Positions 12,655 through 24,185 of a DNA stretch of 64,000 bases are shown one piece after another. The stretch lies in NCBI RefSeq assembly GCF_032854445.1, contig NW_027018000.1:1-64000 (forward strand). Direction: 5' to 3'. Origin of the DNA: Liolophura sinensis (lineage: Eukaryota > Mollusca > Polyplacophora > Chitonida > Chitonidae). Each line of letters opens with the position of its first letter. Position 1 is the stretch's first letter. The notes under the pieces were generated by a model. That model was not told the origin of the DNA and made no database searches. It saw only the letters and a program-made list of their open reading frames with translations. The position numbers and the translations under genes are program-made.

Positions 12655-15600
12655 TTGATTATAAGTTATGTGCCCTTCGGTAGCCCAGAAGACGTCAAAT
12701 CTTTGGGTCAAGCCCATTTAACTCATCCAGCAATTGTCTTACTTCTAAGTCGAAAACAAACTCAATGTCTTTATCTACATGTTGAAAAACCACACCATTT
12801 GTATATAAAAAACACAAGGTACTTGATACAGTCTGCTGTAAAAAGTACAAGTGAATACTGACCCACATCAATAAGGTGGCAAAAGATGCGCAATTGGGCC
12901 AGGCATCTCCAGCTGTTGAAAAATTGCAAATTTTCTTGGTTTCCATGGAGTAAGAGCCGTTGCTAGGCACGTGATTTTCACATAAATGCTCATTCAATTG
13001 ACGCTACAGCCAAAAGTATTGGTCGGAGAGAAACGCGGTTTGCACCATTCGATTTCTCGTCACAAAGTACGTCGGATTAGTCTCTTACCAGCAGCATTGG
13101 AACAGTTTTTCCAGTTTTGGATTTTTGCCTGGTCTTTTTGCTAATTGAAATCGGCTACATTCACTATGTACCATCGCGACTGGTCATTGCTATATTTAAC
13201 TTTTGATTATAAGTTATGTGCCCTTCGATAGACTAGAAGACGTCAAATCTTTGGGCCAAGCCCATTTAACTCATCCAGCAACTGGTTTACTTCTAAGTGA
13301 AAGACAAACTCAATGTCTTTATCTACATGTTAAAAAACCACACCATTTGTATATAAAAAACACAAGGTACTTGATACAGTCTGCTGTAAAAAGTACAATT
13401 GAACACTGACCCACATCAATAAGGTGCCAAAAGTTGCAGCATTGGGCCAGGCATCTCCAGCTGTTGAAAAATTGCAAATTTCCTTGGTTTCCATGGAGTA
13501 AGAGCCATTGTTGGGCACGTGATTTTCACATAAATGCTCATTCAATTGTCGCTACAGCCAAGAGTATTGGTCGGACAGCAACGCGGTTTGCACCATTCGA
13601 TTTCTCGTCACAAAGTACGTCGGATTAGTCTCTTACCAGCAGCATTGGAACAGTTTTTCCACTTTTGGATTTTTGACTGGTCTTTTTGCTAATTGAAATC
13701 GGCTACATTTACAATGTACCATCTTGACTGGTCATTACTATATTCAACTTTTGATTATAAGTTATGTGCCCTTCGGTAGCACAGAAGACGTCAAATCTTT
13801 GGGCCAAGCCCATTTAACTCATCCAGCAATTGTTTTACTTCTAAGTCGAAAACAAACTCAATTTCAATATCTACATGTTGAAAAACCACACCATTTGTAT
13901 ATAAAAAACAAATACTTGTACTTGATACAGTCTGCTGTAAAAAGTACAATTGAACACTGACCCACATCAATAAGGTGCCAAAAGATGCGGAATTGGGCCA
14001 GGCATCTCCAGCTGTTGAAAAATTGCAAATTTCCTTGGTTTCCATGGAGTAAGAGCCGTTGTTGGGCACGTGATTTTCACATAAATGCTCATTCAATTGT
14101 CGCTACAGCCAAAAGTATTGGTCGGACAGCAACGCGGTTTGCACCATTCGATTTCTCGTCACAAAGTACGTCGGATTAGCCTCTTACCAGCAGCATTGGA
14201 ACAGTTTTTCCACTTTTGGATTTTTGCCTGGTCTTTTTGCTAATTGAAATCGGCTACATTTACAATGTACCATCTCGACTGGTCATTACTATATTCAACT
14301 TTTGATTATAAGTTATGTGCCCTTCGGTAGCCCAGAAGACGTCAAATCTTTCGGCCAAGCCGATTTAACTCATCCAGGAATTGTCTTACTTCTAAGTCGA
14401 AAACAAACTCAATGTCTTTATCTACATGTTGAAAAACCACACCATTTGTATATAAAAAACACAAGGTACTTCATACAGTCTGCTGTAAAAAGTACAAGTG
14501 AATACTGACCCACATCAATAAGGTGACAAAAGATGCGCAATTGGGCCAGGCATCTCCAGCTGTTGAAAAATTGCAAATTTCCTTGGTTTCCATGGAGTAA
14601 GAGCCGTTGCTGGGTACGTGATTTTCACATAAATGCTCATTCAATTGTCGCTACAGCCAAAAGTATTGGTCGGACAGCAACGCGGTTTGCACCATTCGAT
14701 TTCTCGTCACAAAGTACGTCGGATTAGCCTCTTACCAGCAGCATTGGATTAGTTTTTCCACTTTTGGATTTTTGCCTGGTCTTTTTGCTAATTGAAATCG
14801 GCTACATTTACTATGTACCATCGCGACTGGTCATTGCTTTATTTAACTTTTGATTATAAGTTATGTGCCCTTCGATAGACTAGAAGACGTCAAATCTTTG
14901 GGCCAAGCCCATTTAACTCATCCAGCAACTGGTTTACTTCTAAGTGAAAGACAAACTCAATGTCTTTATCTACATGTTAAAAAACCACACCATTTGTATA
15001 TAAAAAACACAAGGTACTTGATACAGTCTGCTGTAAAAAGTACAATTGAACACTGACCCACATCAATAAGGTGCCAAAAGATGCGGCATTGGGCCAGGCA
15101 TCTCCAGCTGTTGAAAAATTGCAAATTTCCTTGGTTTCCATGGAGTAAGAGCCATTGTTGGGCACGTGATTTTCACATAAATGCTCATTCAATTGTCGCT
15201 ACAGCCAAAAGTATTTGTCGGAGATGAACGCGGTTTGCACCATTCGATTTCTCGTCACAAAGTACGTCGGATTAGCCTCTTACCAGCAGCATTGGAACAG
15301 TTTTTCCACGTTTGGATTTTTGCCTGGTCTTTTTGCTAATTGAAATCGGCTACATTTACAATGTACCATCGCGACTGGTCATTACTATATTCAACTTTTG
15401 ATTATAAGTTATGTGCCCTTCGGTAGCCCAGAAGACGTCAAATCTTTGGGCCAAGCCCATTTAACTCATCCAGCAATTGTCTTACTTCTAAGTCGAAGAC
15501 AAACTCAATGTCTTTATCTACATGTTGAAAAACCACAAAATTTGTATATAAAAAACAAAAGGTACTTCATACAGTCTGCTGTAAAAAGTACAAGTGAATA

Positions 15601-16496
15601 CTGACCCACATCAATAAGGTGCCAAAAGATGCGCAATTGGGCCAGGCATCTCCAGCTGTTGAAAAATTGCAAATTTCCTTGGTTTCCATGGAGTAAGAGC
15701 CGTTTCTGGCCACGTGATTTTCACATAAATGCTCATTCAATTGTCGCTACAGCCAAAAGCATTGGTCGGAGAGCAACGCGGTTTGCACCATTCGATTTCT
15801 CGTTACAAAATACGTCGGATTAGCCTCTTACCAGCAGCATTGGAACAGTTTTTCCACTTCTGGATTTTTGCCTCTTCATTTTGCTTATTGAAATCGGCCA
15901 CATTTACAACGTACCATCGCGACTGGTCATTACTATATTCAACTTTTGATTATAAGTTATGTGCCCTTCGGTAGCCCAGAAGACGTCAAATCTTTCGGCC
16001 AAGCCCATTTAACTCATCCAGCAATTGTTTTACTTCTAAGTCGAAGACAAACTCAATGTCTTTATCTACATGTTGAAAAACCACACCATTTGTATATAAA
16101 AAACAAATACTTGTACTTGATACAGTCTGCTGTAAAAAGTAGAATTGAACACTGACCCACATCAATAAGGTGCCAAAAGATGCGCAATTGGGCCAGGCAT
16201 CTCCAGCTGTTGAAAAATTGCAAATTTAATTGGTTTCCATGGAGTAAGAGCCGTTGCTGGGCACGTGATTTTCACATAAATGCTCATTCAATTGTCGCTA
16301 CAGCCAAAAGTATTGGTCGGAGAGCAACGCAGTTTGCACCATTTGATTTCTCGTCACAAAGTACGTCGGATTAGCCTCTTACCAGCAGCATTGGAACAGT
16401 TTTTCCACTTTTGGATTTTTGCCTGGGCTTTTTGCTAATTGAAATCGGCAAAATTTACAACATACCATCGCGACTGGTCATTACTATATTCAACTT
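12655..16496. repeat. X-containing units at 1,647-bp spacing (12655-13750 and 14302-15397)
   Basis: Unit pairs 12655+13203 and 14302+14850 are alike at an offset of 1,647 bp, with 13751 between them. Units 13203 and 14850 are X subtypes marked by 'cttcgatagactagaag', shared also with 4966 and 22537. Unit 15398 resembles 572 in its second half ('agccgtttctgg', 'ctcttcattttgc'). Unit 15946 is a Y subtype. Order is otherwise mosaic. Confidence 0.8.
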
Positions 16497-18742
16497 TTGA
16501 TTATAAGTTATGTGCCCTTCGGTAGCCCAGAAGACGTCAAATCTTTGGGCCAAGCCCATTTAACTCATCCAGCAGTTGTTTGACTTCTAAGTCGAAGACA
16601 AACCCAATGTCTTTATCTACATGTTGAAAAACCACACCATTTGTATATAAAAAACACAAGGTACTTGATACAGTCTGCTGTAAAAAGTAGAATTGAACAC
16701 TGACCCACATCAATAAGGTGCCAAAAGATGCGGAATTGGGCCAGGCATCTCCAGCTGTTGAAAAATTGCAAATTTTCTTGGTTTCCATGGAGTAAGAGCC
16801 GTTGCTAGTCACGTGATTTTCACATAAATGCTCATTCAATTGTCGCTACAGCCAAAAGTATTGGTCGGAGAGCAATGCAGTTTGCACCATTCGATTTCTC
16901 GTCACAAAGTACGTCGGATTAGCCTCTTACCAGCAGCATTGGAACAGTTTTTCCACTTTTGGATTTTTGCCCTGGTCCTTTCGCTAATTGAAATCGGCTA
17001 CATTTACAATGTACCATCGCGACTGGTCATTACTATATTCAACTTTTGATTATAAGTTATGTGCCCTTCGGTAGCCCAGAAGACGTCAAATCTTTGGGCC
17101 AAGCCCATTTAACTCATCCAGCAGTTCTTTTACTTCTAAGTCGAAGACAAACTCAATTTCAATATCTACATGTTGAAAAACCACACCATTTGTATATAAA
17201 AAACAAATACTTGTACTTGATACAGTCTGCTGTAAAAAGTACAATTGAACACTCACCCACATCAATAAGGTGCCAAAAGATGCGCAATTGGGCCAGGCAT
17301 CTCCAGCTGTTGAAAAATTTCAAATTTAATTGGTTTCCATGGAGTAAGAGCCGTTGCTGGGCACGTGATTTTCACATAAATGCTCATTCAATTGTCGCTA
17401 CAGCCAAAAGTATTGGTCGGAGAGCAACGCAGTTTGCACCATTTGATTTCTCGTCACAAAGTACGTCGGATTAGCCTCTTACCAGCAGCATTGGAACAGT
17501 TTTTCCACTTTTGGATTTTTGCCTGGGCTTTTTGCTAATTGAAATCGGCTACATTTACAATGTAACATAGCGACTGGTCATTACTATATTCAACTTTTGA
17601 TTATAAGTTATGTGCCCTTCGGTAGCCCAGAAGACGTCAAATCTTTGGGCCAAGCCCATTTAACTCATCCAGCAATTGTTTTACTTCTAAGTCGAAAACA
17701 AACTCAATTTCAATATCTACATGTTGAAAAACCACACCATTTGTATATAAAAAACACAAGGAACTTGATACAGTCTGCTGTAAAAAGTAGAATTGAACAC
17801 TGACCCACATCAATAAAGTGCCAAAAGATGCGGAATTGGGCCAGGCATCTCCAGCTGTTGAAAAATTGCAAATTTCCTTGGTTTCCATGGAGTAAGAGCC
17901 GTTGCTAGGCACGTGATCTTCACATAAATGCTCATTTAATTGTCGCTACAGCCAAAAGTATTGGTCGGACAGCAACGCAGTTTGCACCATTCGATTTCTC
18001 GTCACAAAGTACGTCGGATTAGCCTCTTACCAGCAGCATTGGAACAGTTTTTCCACTTTTGGATTTTTGCCCTGGTCCTTTTGCTAATTGAATTCGGCTA
18101 CATTTACAATGTACCATCGCGACTGGTCATTACTACATTCAACTTTTGATTATAAGTTATGTGCCCTTCGGTAGCCCAGAAGACGTCAAATCTTTGGGCC
18201 AAGCCCATTTAACACATCCAACAGTTGTTTTACTTCTAAGTCGAAGACAAACTCAATTTCAATATCTACATGTTGAAAAGCCACACCATTTGTATATAAA
18301 AAACAAAAGGTACTTGATACAGTCTGCTGTAAAAAGTACAAGTGAATACTGACCCACATCAATAAGGTGCCAAAAGATGCGCAATTGGGCCAGGCATCTC
18401 CAGCTGTTGAAAAATTGCAAATTTCCTTGGTTTCCATGGAGTAAGAGCCGTTGCTGGGCACGTGATTTTCACATAAATGCTCATTCAATTGTCGCTACAG
18501 CCAAAAGTATTGGTCGGACAGCAACGCGGTTTGCACCATTCGATTTCTCGTCACAAAGTACGTCGGATTAGCCTCTTACCAGCAGCATTGGAACAGTTTT
18601 TCCACTTTTGGATTTTTGCCTGGTCTTTTTGCTAATTGAAATCGGCTAAATTCACAACGTACCATCGCCACTGGTCATTATTATATTCAACTTTTGATTA
18701 TAAGTTATGTGCCCTTCGGTAGGCCAGAAGACGTCAAATCTT

Positions 18743-18755
18743 TGGGCCAAGCCCA
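18743..18755. other. Short dyad TGGGC-CAA-GCCCA in each monomer (example)
   Basis: A perfect 5-bp inverted repeat with a 3-base spacer sits eight bases downstream of the GACGTC palindrome. It is kept in most units. Exceptions include units with 'tttcggccaagccc' (near 9415, 12155, 14350, 15994, 47134, 59131) and those with the 43-bp deletion. Such short dyads can be protein-binding sites or weak cruciform/hairpin elements, but no function can be assigned from sequence alone. Confidence 0.3.
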
Positions 18756-18840
18756 TTTAACTCATCCAGCAATTGTTTTACTTCTAAGTCGAAGACAAAC
18801 TCAATGTCTTTATCTACATGTTGAAAAACCACACCATTTG

Positions 18841-18876
18841 TATATAAAAAACACAAGGTACTTGATACAGTCTGCT
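18841..18876 (+). promoter_or_regulatory. TATA box plus initiator-like motif, one per monomer (example)
   Basis: TATATAAAA begins at 18841 and the A of an ACAGTCT motif lies at about 18869, 28 bp downstream. The motif pair occurs in almost every unit. The spacing becomes about 31 bp in 551-bp units. RNA polymerase II core promoters have a TATA box about 25-31 bp upstream of an initiator, so the geometry fits. TATA is altered in only a few units, for example near 12253, 19392, 23783, 42292, 51550, 60886 and 61973. Transcription is an inference. In A+T-rich DNA a TATA match alone is weak evidence, and conservation here may only reflect repeat homogenisation. Confidence 0.3.
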
Positions 18877-19006
18877 GTAAAAAGTAGAATTGAACACTGA
18901 CCCACATCAATAAGGTGCCAAAAGATGCGCAATTGGGCCAGGCATCTCCAGCTGTTGAAAAATTGCAAATTTCCTTGGTTTCCATGGAGTAAGAGCCGTT
19001 GCTGGG

Positions 19007-19012
19007 CACGTG
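19007..19012. promoter_or_regulatory. CACGTG E-box/CDEI-like site, one per monomer (example)
   Basis: The palindrome CACGTG followed by AT reads ATCACGTG on the minus strand. That fits the RTCACRTG octamer bound by Cbf1 at budding-yeast CDEI, and the canonical E-box of bHLH-zip proteins. It is present in most units left of 32.9 kb and in about half of those to the right. Altered forms are 'cacgtaatt', 'cacttgatt', 'cacgttatt' and 'catgggatt', each confined to particular subfamilies. Binding is inferred only, and no yeast-type CDEII/CDEIII arrangement was found. Confidence 0.25.
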
Positions 19013-22000
19013 ATTTTCACATAAATTCTCATTCAATTGTCGCTACAGCCAAAAGTATTGGTCGGACAGCACCGCGGTTTGCACCATTCGATTTCTCGTC
19101 ACAAAATACGTCGGATTAGCCTCTTACCAGCAGCATTTAAACAGTTTTTCCACTTTTGGATTTTTGCCTGATCTTTTTGCTAATTGAAATTGGCTACATT
19201 TACTATGTACCATCGAGACTGGTCATTGCTATATTTAACTTTTGATTATAAGTTATGTGCCCTTCGGTAGCCCAGAAGACGTCAAATCTTTGGGCCAAGC
19301 CCATTTAACTCATCCAGCAATTGTCTTACTTCTAAGTCGAAAACAAACTCAATATCTTTATCTACATGTTGAAAAACCACACCATTTGTATATGAAAAAC
19401 ACAAGGTACTTCATACAGTCTGCTGTAAAAAGTACAATTGAACACTGACCCACATCAATAAGGTGCCAAAAGATGCGCAATTGGGACAGGCATCTCCAGC
19501 TGTTGAAAAATGGCAAATTTCCTTGGTTTCCATGGAGTAAGAGCCTTTGCTGGGCACGTGATTTTCACATAAATGCTCATTCATATGTCGCTACAGCCAA
19601 AAGTATTGGTCGGAGAGCACCGCGGTTTGCTCCATTCGATTTCTCGTCACAAAGTACGTCGGATTAGCCTCTTACCAGCAGCATTGGAACAGTTTTTCCA
19701 CTTTTGGATTTTTGCCTGGTCTTTTTGCTAATTGAAATCGGCTACATTTACAATGTACCATCTCGACTGGTCATTACTATATTCAACTTTTGATAATAAG
19801 TTATGTGCCCTTCGGTAGCCCAGAAGACGTCAAATCTTTGGGCCAAGCCCATTTAACTCATCCAGCAGTTGTTTTACTTCTATGTCGAAGACAAACTCAA
19901 TGTCTTTATCTACATGTTGAAAAACCACACCATTTGTATATAAAAAACACAAGGAACTTGATACAGTCTGCTGTAAAAAGTAGAATTGAACACTGACCCA
20001 CATCAATAAGGTGCCAAAAGATGCGGAATTGGGCCAGGCATCTCCAGCTGTTGAAAAATTGCAAATTTTCTTGGTTTCCATGGAGTAAGAGCCGTTGCTA
20101 GGCACGTGATTTTCACATAAATGCTCATTCAATTGTCGCTACAGCCAAAAGTATTGGTCGGAGAGCAACGGAGTTTGCACCATTCGATTTCTCGTCACAA
20201 AGTACGTCGGATTAGCCTCTTACCAGCAGCATTGGAACAGTTTTTCCACTTTTGGATTTTTGCCCTGGTCTTTTTGCTAATTGAAATCGGCTAAATTTAC
20301 AATGTACCATCGCGACTGGTTATTACTATATTCAACTTTTGATTATAAGTTATGTGCCCTTCGGTAGCCCAGAAGACGTCAAATCTTTGGGCCAAGCCCA
20401 TTTAACTCATCCAGCAGTTGTTTTACTTCTAAGTCGAAGACAAACTCAATTTCAATATCTACATGTTGAAAAACCACACCATTTGTATATAAAAAACAAA
20501 TACTTGTACTTGATACAGTCTGCTGTAAAAAGTACAATTGAACACTGACCCACATCAATAAGGTGCCAAAAGATGCGCAATTGGGCCAGGCATCTCCAGC
20601 TGTTGAAAAATTGCAAATTTAATTGGTTTCCATGGAGTAAGAGCCGTTCCTGGGCACGTGATTTTCACATAAATGCTCATTCAATTGTCGGTACAGCCAA
20701 AAGTATTGGTCGGAGAGCAACGCAGTTTGCACCATTTGATTTCTCGTCACAAAGTACGTCGGATTAGCCTCTTACCAGCAGCATTTAAACAGTTTTTCCA
20801 CTTTTGGATTTTTGCCTCTTGTTTTTGCTAATTGAAATCGGCTACATTTACAATGTACCATCGCGACTGGTCATTGCTATATTTAACTTTTGATTATAAG
20901 TTATGTGCCCTTCGGTAGCCCAGAAGACGTCAAATCTTTGGGCCAAGCCCATTTAACTCATCCAGCAACTGTTTTACTTCTAAGTGAAAGACAAACTCAA
21001 TGTCTTTATCTACATGTTAAAAAACCACACCATTTGTATATAAAAAACACAAGGTACTTGATACAGTCTGCTGTAAAAAGAACAATTGAACACTGACCCA
21101 CATCAATAAGGTGCCAAAAGTTGCGGAATTGGGCCAGGCATCTCCAGTTGTTGAAAAATTGCAAATTTCCTTGGTTTCCATGGAGTAAGAACCGTTGTTG
21201 GGCACGTGATTTTCACATAAATGCTCGTTCAATTGTCGCTACAGCCAAAAGTATTGGTCGGAGATCAACGCGGTTTGCACCATTCGATTTCCCGTCACAA
21301 AGTACGTCGGATTAGCCTCTTACCAGCAGCATTGGAACAGTTTTTCCACTTTTGGATTTTTGCCTGATCTTTTTGCTAAGTGAAATCGGCTACATTTACA
21401 ATGTACCATCTCGACTGGTCATTACTATATTCAACTTTTGATTATAAGTTATGTGCCCTTCGGTAGCCCAGAAGACGTCAAATCTTTGGGCCAAGCCCAT
21501 TTAACTCATCCAGCAATTGTCTTACTTCTAAGTCGAAAACAAACTCAATGTCTTTATCTACATGTTGAAAAACCACACCATTTGTATATAAAAAACACAA
21601 GGTACTTCATACAGTCTGCTGTAAAAAGTACAAGTGAATACTGACCCACATCAATAAGGTGCCAAAAGATGCGGAATTGGTCCAGGCATCTCCAGCTGTT
21701 GGAAAATTGCAAATTTCCTTGGTTTCCATGGAGTAAGAGCCGTTGCTAGTCACGTGATTTTCACATAAATGCTCATTCAATTGTCGCTACAGCCAAAAGT
21801 ATTGGTCGGACAGCAACGCGGTTTGCACCATTCGATTTCTCGTCACAAAATTCGTCGGATTAGCCTCTTACCAGCAGCATTGGAACAGTTTTTCCACTTC
21901 TGGATTTTTGCCTGGTCTTTTTGCTAATTGAAATCGGCTACATTTACAATGTAACATCGCGACTGGTCATTACTATAGTCAACTTTTGATTATAAGTTAT

Positions 22001-24185
22001 GTGCCCTTCGGTAGCCCAGAAGACGTCAAATCTTTGGGCCAAGCCCATTTAACTCATCCAGCAATTGTTTTACTTCTAAGTCGAAAACAAACTCAATTTC
22101 AATATCTACATGTTGAAAAACCACACCATTTGTGTATCAAAAACAAATACTTGTACTTGATACAGTCTGCTGTAAAAAGTAGAATTGAACACTGACCCAC
22201 ATCAATAAGGTGCCAAAAGATGCGCAATTGGGCCAGGCATCTCCAGCTGTTGAAAAATTGCAAATTTCCTTGGTTTCCATGGAGTAAGAGCCGTTGCTGG
22301 GCACGTGATTTTCACATAAATGCTCATTCAATTGTCGCTACAGCCAAAAGTATTGGTCGGAGAGCAACGCAGTTTGCACCATTTGATTTCTTGTCACAAA
22401 GTACGTCGGATTAGCCTCTTACCAGCAGCATTTAAACAGTTTTTCCACCTTTGGATTTTTGCCTGGTCTTTTTGCTAATTGAAATCGGCTACATTTACTA
22501 TGTACCATCGCGACTGGTCATTGCTATATTTAACTTTTGATTATAAGTTATGTGCCCTTCGATAGACTAGAAGACGTCAAATCTTTGGGCCAAGCCCATT
22601 TAACTCATCCAGCAACTGGTTTACTTCTAAGTGAAAGACAAACTCAATGTCTTTATCTACATGTTGAAAAACCACACCATTTGTATATAAAAAACACAAG
22701 GTACTTGATACAGTCTGCTGTAAAAAGTACAATTGAACACTGACCCACATCAATAAGGTGCCAAAAGTTGCGGCATTGGGCCAGGCATCTCCAGCTGTTG
22801 AAAAATTGCAAATTTCCTTGGTTTCCATGGAGTAAGAGCCATTGTTGGGCACGTGATTTTCACATAAATGCTCATTCAATTGTCGCTACAGCCAAAAGTA
22901 TTTGTCGGAGATCAACGCGGTTTGCACCATTCGATTTCTCGTCACAAAGTACGTCGGATTAGCCTCTTACCAGCAGCATTGGAACAGTTTTTCCACTTTT
23001 GGATTTTTGCCTGATCTTTTTGCTAATTGAAATCGGCTACATTTACAATGTACCATCTCGACGGGTCATTACTATATTCAACTTTTGATTATAAGTTATG
23101 TGCCCTTCGGTAGCCCAGAAGACGTCAAATCTTTGGGCCAAGCCCATTTAACTCATCCAGGAATTGTCTTACTTCTAAGTCGAAAACAAACTCAATGTCT
23201 TTATCTACATGTTGAAAAACCAGAAAATTTGTATATAAAAAACACAAGGTACTTGATACAGTCTGCTGTAAAAAGTACAAGTGAATACTGACCCACATCA
23301 ATAAGGTGCCAAAAGATGCGCATTTGGGCCAGGCATCTCCAGCTGTTGAAAAATTGCAAATTTCCTTGGTTTCCATGGAGTAAGAGCCGTTGCTGGGCAC
23401 GTGATTTTCACATAAATTCTCATTCAATTGTCGCTACAGCCAAAAGTATTGGTCGGACAGCAACGCGGTTTGCACCATTCGATTTCTCGTCACAAAATAC
23501 GTCGGATTAGCCTCTTACCAGCAGCATTTAAACAGTTTTTCCACTTTTGGATTTTTGCCTGTTCTTTTTGCTAATTGAAATTGGCTACATTTACTATGTA
23601 CCATCGAGACTGGTCATTGCTATATTTAACTTTTGATTATAAGTTATGTGCCCTTCGGTAGGCCAGAAGACGTCAAATCTTTGGGCCAAGCCCATTTAAC
23701 TCATCCAGCAATTGTCTTACTTCTAAGTCGAAAACAAACTCAATGTCTTTATCTACATGTTGAAAAACCACACCATTTGTATATGAAAAACACAAGGTAC
23801 TTGATACAGTCTGCTGTAAAAAGTACAATTGAACACTGACCCACATCAATAAGGTGCCAAAAGATGCGCAATTGGGACAGGCATCTTCACCTGTTGAAAA
23901 ATTGCAAATTTCCTTGGTTTCCATGGAGTAAGAGCCGTTGCTGGGCACGTGATTTTCACATAAATGCTCATTCATATGTCGCTACAGCCAAAAGTATTGG
24001 TCGGAGAGCACCGCGGTTTGCTCCATTCGATTTCTCGTCACAAAGTACGTCGGATTAGCCTCTTACCAGCAGCATTGGAACAGTTTTTCCACTTTTGGAT
24101 TTTTGCCTGGTCTTTTTGCTAATTGAAATCGGCTGCATTTACAATGTACCATCGCGACTGGTCATTACTATATTCAACTTTTGAT

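Larger units (their letters stand above)
18694..19241 (+). repeat. Reference monomer of the 548-bp class, used here to define unit anatomy
   Basis: This typical unit is used as a coordinate guide. Relative to its first base it holds: GACGTC at 37-42; the dyad TGGGC-CAA-GCCCA at 50-62; a TATATAAAA box from 148; an initiator-like ACAGTCT about 28 bp later; a length-variable segment between these two; CAGCTG at 256-261; CCATGG at 289-294; CACGTG at 314-319; and, in most units though not this one, TCGCGA near 520. Several of these are six-base palindromes occurring about once per unit, so restriction digestion would give a ladder. The unit boundary is arbitrary because the array is circularly permutable. 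No internal sub-repeat was evident within the 548 bp. Confidence 0.9.
16497..24180. repeat. Mosaic block with a 4,391-bp segmental offset (18925-19850 versus 23316-24240)
   Basis: Units start at 16497, 17046 (Y), 17597, 18146, 18694, 19242, 19790, 20339 (Y), 20890 (X), 21438, 21986, 22537 (X), 23085 and 23633. The stretch from the second half of 18694 through 19242 into the front of 19790 recurs eight units later (23085, 23633, 24181). Shared rare marks are 'gtatatgaaaaac', 'attgggacaggcat', 'gagagcaccgcgg' and 'ttgataataag'. Unit 17046 has the TCA variant near 17254. Unit 21986 has a mutated TATA box ('gtgtatcaaaaac'). Confidence 0.8.

Noticed and set aside
18694-18900. Recurrent 68-69-codon plus-strand frame at the start of most monomers
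   Set aside because: It starts with TTG, recurs only because the repeat recurs, and varies between units mostly by amino-acid changes. Many units break it by frameshift or deletion. No recognisable domain.
18841-19012. Budding-yeast-type point centromere (CDEI-CDEII-CDEIII)
   Set aside because: Only the CDEI-like octamer is present. There is no A+T block of about 80 bp next to it and no CDEIII-like partner, and a point centromere would not be repeated 118 times.
18734-19036. Recurrent 100-101-codon minus-strand frame
   Set aside because: It overlaps both plus-strand frames and starts at variable ATGs. It is broken in many units and shows no signal peptide or domain I can defend. Its length follows from shared repeat ancestry.
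18925-19119. Recurrent 64-codon plus-strand frame with a true ATG
   Set aside because: The stop is shared by nearly all units, and the ATG is lost to TTG or ATA in several. It has no domain and no family I recognise. A 64-codon open frame is common by chance in a 548-bp repeat copied over 100 times.
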